DNA from: an uncultured Prevotella sp.
GTDB taxonomy: Bacteria; Bacteroidota; Bacteroidia; Bacteroidales; Bacteroidaceae
Length of the DNA: 50,320 bases
Assembly: GCA_900314995.1 (NCBI GenBank)
Contig: OMXK01000023.1
Location: 1 to 50,320, forward strand
Direction of reading: 5' to 3'
In this document: positions 49,213-50,320 of the stretch, in pieces
Layout of the letters: the number at the start of each line of letters is the position of its first letter
Position numbering within the stretch: position 1 is the stretch's first letter
Notes under the pieces: model-generated
Told to the model about the DNA's origin: nothing
Seen by the model: the letters and a program-made list of their open reading frames with translations, nothing else
The model's database searches: none
Translations under genes and position numbers: made by a program

Positions 49213-49407
49213 TACTTCGTGGCCTACCACAGCCATACTGGAAAACAAACAGAGAAACACCCACGTTTGAGTATATAGATACACCGTAAAGTGTGCGTTG
49301 AGGACACTTGATCCTCGCAGCACACTACGGAGAGTATATACTACACCCCGTGGCAGTCACCCCTGCAATGTTCTTGTCCAGTGTTCGAGTGTGGTAGTTT
49401 CGAAGTA
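49213..49407 (-). ncRNA. Rod-like structured RNA, 6S RNA-like candidate
   Basis: A 195-nt region folds end to end: TACTTCG (49213-49219) with CGAAGTA (49401-49407), CTACCACA (49224-49231) with TGTGGTAG (49390-49397), ACTGGA with TCCAGT, CCACG with CGTGG, GTATATA with TATATAC, CCGTA and GTGTGC with GCACACTACGG, and GAGGA with TCCTC at the tip. Internal loops near the middle would form a bubble. Size and shape resemble 6S RNA, which binds RNA polymerase. The fold does not fix the strand; minus is chosen from the -7 box at 49509-49516. It could be another RNA family. Confidence 0.45.
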
Positions 49408-49424
49408 CAAAAACAAAGCGCGAT

Positions 49425-49482
49425 AACGCCTTTTAATATGTAGTGCTCCACCCATAGGCTCCTTCCTCCTCAAAGGATATCG
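49425..49482 (-). ncRNA. Hairpin leader or small RNA below a -7 box
   Basis: Downstream of the minus-strand -7 box the sequence can fold: ACCCAT with ATGGGT, GGCT with AGCC and TCCTT with AAGGA around a purine-rich loop. GCG/CGC and a T-rich run (CTTTGTTTTTG, near 49410-49425) follow, which could be a terminator. It may be a separate RNA of about 100 nt or the 5' part of a longer transcript through the rod-like region. No RNase P or SRP core motif was found. Confidence 0.3.
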
Positions 49483-49508
49483 CAGCCACGATGGGTAAAT
49501 AGCAGTTG

Positions 49509-49516
49509 CAAAGATA
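49509..49516 (-). promoter_or_regulatory. -7 box reading toward the structured RNA region
   Basis: On the minus strand TATCTTTG matches TAnnTTTG exactly. No TTTG -33 box is seen at the usual distance. Confidence 0.5.
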
Positions 49517-49576
49517 CGAAAACTTTTGGAAAGTAATACCCTTTGGGAGAAAAATCTGCAAATAATTGCCCTAAAG

Positions 49577-49607
49577 TTTGGAAGATAACGAAAAAAGTCT
49601 ATCTTTG
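49577..49607 (+). promoter_or_regulatory. Near-ideal Bacteroidetes promoter with no clear gene
   Basis: TTTG (49577-49580), a 19-bp spacer and TATCTTTG (49600-49607) match the consensus. An ATG at 49618 opens a 66-codon frame to 49818 that has no recognisable domain and runs through the palindromic repeats at 49754-49800, so it is not annotated as a gene. The promoter may serve a lost gene or an RNA. Confidence 0.6.
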
Positions 49608-49753
49608 CGGTGTCAAAATGAATGTTTTGACGGCTTCTAATAAGTACACACTTTGGACACGAATTTGCAATCAAGGGTGCACACAATTAATAGGATTTGA
49701 ACTATTTCATAAGAAATTAATCTCCAGTCCCGCTAATTTCCTAGGGTTTTTGT

Positions 49754-49800
49754 GGTCGCAAATTGCGACCGCAAGCAGTTGGTGGATGCAAATTGCGACC
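49754..49800. repeat. Two copies of a GGTCGCAAATTGCGACC palindrome, 30 bp apart
   Basis: GGTCGCAAATTGCGACC (49754-49770) is a perfect dyad. GGATGCAAATTGCGACC (49784-49800) is a near copy starting exactly 30 bp later, close to three helical turns. They lie about 150 bp downstream of the orphan promoter at 49577-49607. A possible operator pair. Confidence 0.75.
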
Positions 49801-49844
49801 ACTTTTTGGCCAAATTAATCTCCATAATTGTTTGGAGGAAAAGT

Positions 49845-49876
49845 TTTGGGGACTTTTTGACTTTTGACTTTTGACA
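49845..49876. repeat. Short tandem CTTTTGA repeats
   Basis: ACTTTTTGACTTTTGAC followed by TTTTGACATT gives three tandem copies of a 7-8 bp unit in AT-rich DNA. The remainder of 49801-50140 shows only the 38-bp palindrome and the CTCGTAA motifs. Confidence 0.5.
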
Positions 49877-49952
49877 TTAAGGATTTTCAAAGTTTTGAAG
49901 TTGAAATTAAGTGTGGAGGTTGATTTTGAAAATAATATTTGACAAAATATAA

Positions 49953-49990
49953 TTACTATCTATATATTATATATAATATATAGATAGTAA
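49953..49990. repeat. Perfect 38-bp AT-rich palindrome without a loop
   Basis: TTACTATCTATATATTATA (49953-49971) is followed directly by its exact reverse complement (49972-49990). Such a sequence can extrude as a cruciform or fold as a long RNA hairpin. No T-tract follows. Confidence 0.9.
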
Positions 49991-50052
49991 GAATTGAAGT
50001 CAAGAGATTTTTGGATGTCAAAAAAATGACCCCTGAAACCATGCGTGCTCGG

Positions 50053-50112
50053 ATTGTGCACCGACAAAGCACTGATCACTCGTAAGGAGAAGGTGCGTTT
50101 CTCGTAAATGGA
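50053..50112. repeat. CTCGTAAGGAGAA and TTTCTCGTAA motifs
   Basis: CACTCGTAAGGAGAAGG and TTTCTCGTAAATGG occur about 20 bp apart downstream of the DUF4248 gene. A closely similar TTTCTCGTAAGGGGAA lies at 25973-25988, just before the iterons of the VapE-like locus, linking the two accessory regions. Confidence 0.5.
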
Positions 50113-50140
50113 CGGTCGCTCGCATTACGATTGAGCAAAA

Positions 50141-50176
50141 TCCGTCAAAATGCCCTAAAAAGGGCATCTTTACGGA
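50141..50176 (-). terminator. Hairpin at the end of the DUF4248 gene
   Basis: ATGCCCT (50150-50156), AAAA, AGGGCAT (50161-50167) form the core, extended by TCCGT with ACGGA. It overlaps the DUF4248 stop codon. The T-tract on the minus strand is short (TTTT), so it may be a weak terminator. Confidence 0.55.
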
Positions 50177-50320
50177 CGCCCTAGTTGTTGGTAAATAATG
50201 TTTACTTCCGCCGGAAGAAACGATCGGCGGCGCAACGTGGTAAGGTGCTGGAGTGCCGGAATATCTTCGAGGAGTGACTTGAATTTCTTCCAGGCTGAGT
50301 GCGGAAGAATGTAGGGGAAG
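50170..50320 (-). CDS. DUF4248 domain protein, C-terminal part only
   Basis: The minus strand encodes 49 residues to a TAA at 50170-50172; the rest of the gene lies beyond the window. The visible part reads FPYILPHSAWKKFKSLLEDI, then RRRSFLPAEVNIIYQQLGRP. It matches the C-terminus of DUF4248 proteins (the YFP-I-P-SA-RKLK pattern and an ending like FTPxQVxLIxxxLGEP). These small Bacteroidales proteins of unknown function usually sit beside VapE/VirE, HU-like and amidase genes. No VapE gene is adjacent on this side. Confidence 0.75.
   Translation of the reverse strand, partial: FPYILPHSAWKKFKSLLEDIPALQHLTTLRRRSFLPAEVNIIYQQLGRP

Noticed and set aside
49105-49323. Minus-strand 72-codon frame with a hydrophobic segment and basic tail
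   Set aside because: It lies within the rod-like RNA, whose paired structure explains the sequence better; no start context supports it.
48896-49500. Retron-like or group II intron-like RNA
   Set aside because: The long hairpins recall msd stems, but no reverse transcriptase gene is present, and no domain V or intron boundary motif was seen.
49213-49500. RNase P RNA or SRP RNA
   Set aside because: The RNase P core (GGAAAGTCCGGGC type) and the SRP domain IV core (GGTCCGGAAGGAAGCAGCC type) are absent on both strands.
49618-49818. 66-codon gene after the strong promoter
   Set aside because: No recognisable domain, odd composition, and the frame runs through the palindromic repeats.

Overview
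The window looks like chromosomal DNA of a Bacteroidales bacterium, most likely Prevotellaceae. Nearly every transcription unit that can be dated has the Bacteroidetes -7 box TAnnTTTG, often with a TTTG -33 box 19-20 bp upstream. Ribosome binding sites are mostly absent. Typical families are present: a hybrid two-component regulator, DUF4369 and DUF4847 lipoproteins, Wzi, a BT4734/VapE protein, DUF4248, and a separate MetH activation domain. The genus is an inference from gene content.

Layout. 1-398: tmRNA, minus strand, lacking only its last two bases. 512-14816: a surface polysaccharide locus. It holds a Wza-like export lipoprotein, a Wzz chain-length protein, a Wzy-like polymerase, a Wzx flippase, a GT2-CotH fusion, an ExoA-like glycosyltransferase, a DegT aminotransferase, a fused sugar transferase/4,6-dehydratase and a second sugar transferase. 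Convergent to these are a DUF4847 lipoprotein and the Wzi barrel. 15008-23519: mostly housekeeping genes: a His/Gly/Ser-rich secreted protein, a phosphatase, a DUF308 membrane protein, uridine kinase, L31, glutathione peroxidase, thioredoxin reductase, a short hybrid two-component protein and TrpB2.

23590-26261 is an accessory island. A VapE/VirE-like gene has three 22-bp-period iterons upstream. Near-identical 17-bp inverted repeats flank it, and next to it lies the 3' remnant of what looks like an anti-sigma-type ATPase gene. 26317-39961: small heat shock protein, Mfd, a GT2/PlsC/phosphoesterase/GH5 run, the MetH activation domain, dihydroorotase, a DUF4369 lipoprotein, a membrane protein, FtsB/DivIC and DnaX. 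39970-45831: a pentose cluster. A histidine kinase, a XylE-like symporter and a single-domain response regulator form one operon, divergent from a GH51 arabinofuranosidase.

46147-50320 is a second accessory region. A cytosine-5 methyltransferase and an HNH endonuclease form a type II restriction-modification pair. They are followed by a decayed vsr gene fused to the truncated 3' part of an M15 peptidase gene. Upstream are about 1.3 kb without a convincing protein gene, containing a 195-nt rod-like RNA resembling 6S RNA, a 120-nt hairpin with a strong terminator, repeated palindromes and a perfect 38-bp AT palindrome. The window ends in the C-terminus of a DUF4248 gene. DUF4248 and VapE genes are often neighbours in Bacteroides, and here each occurs without the other, so both accessory regions may be rearranged parts of the same kind of cassette.
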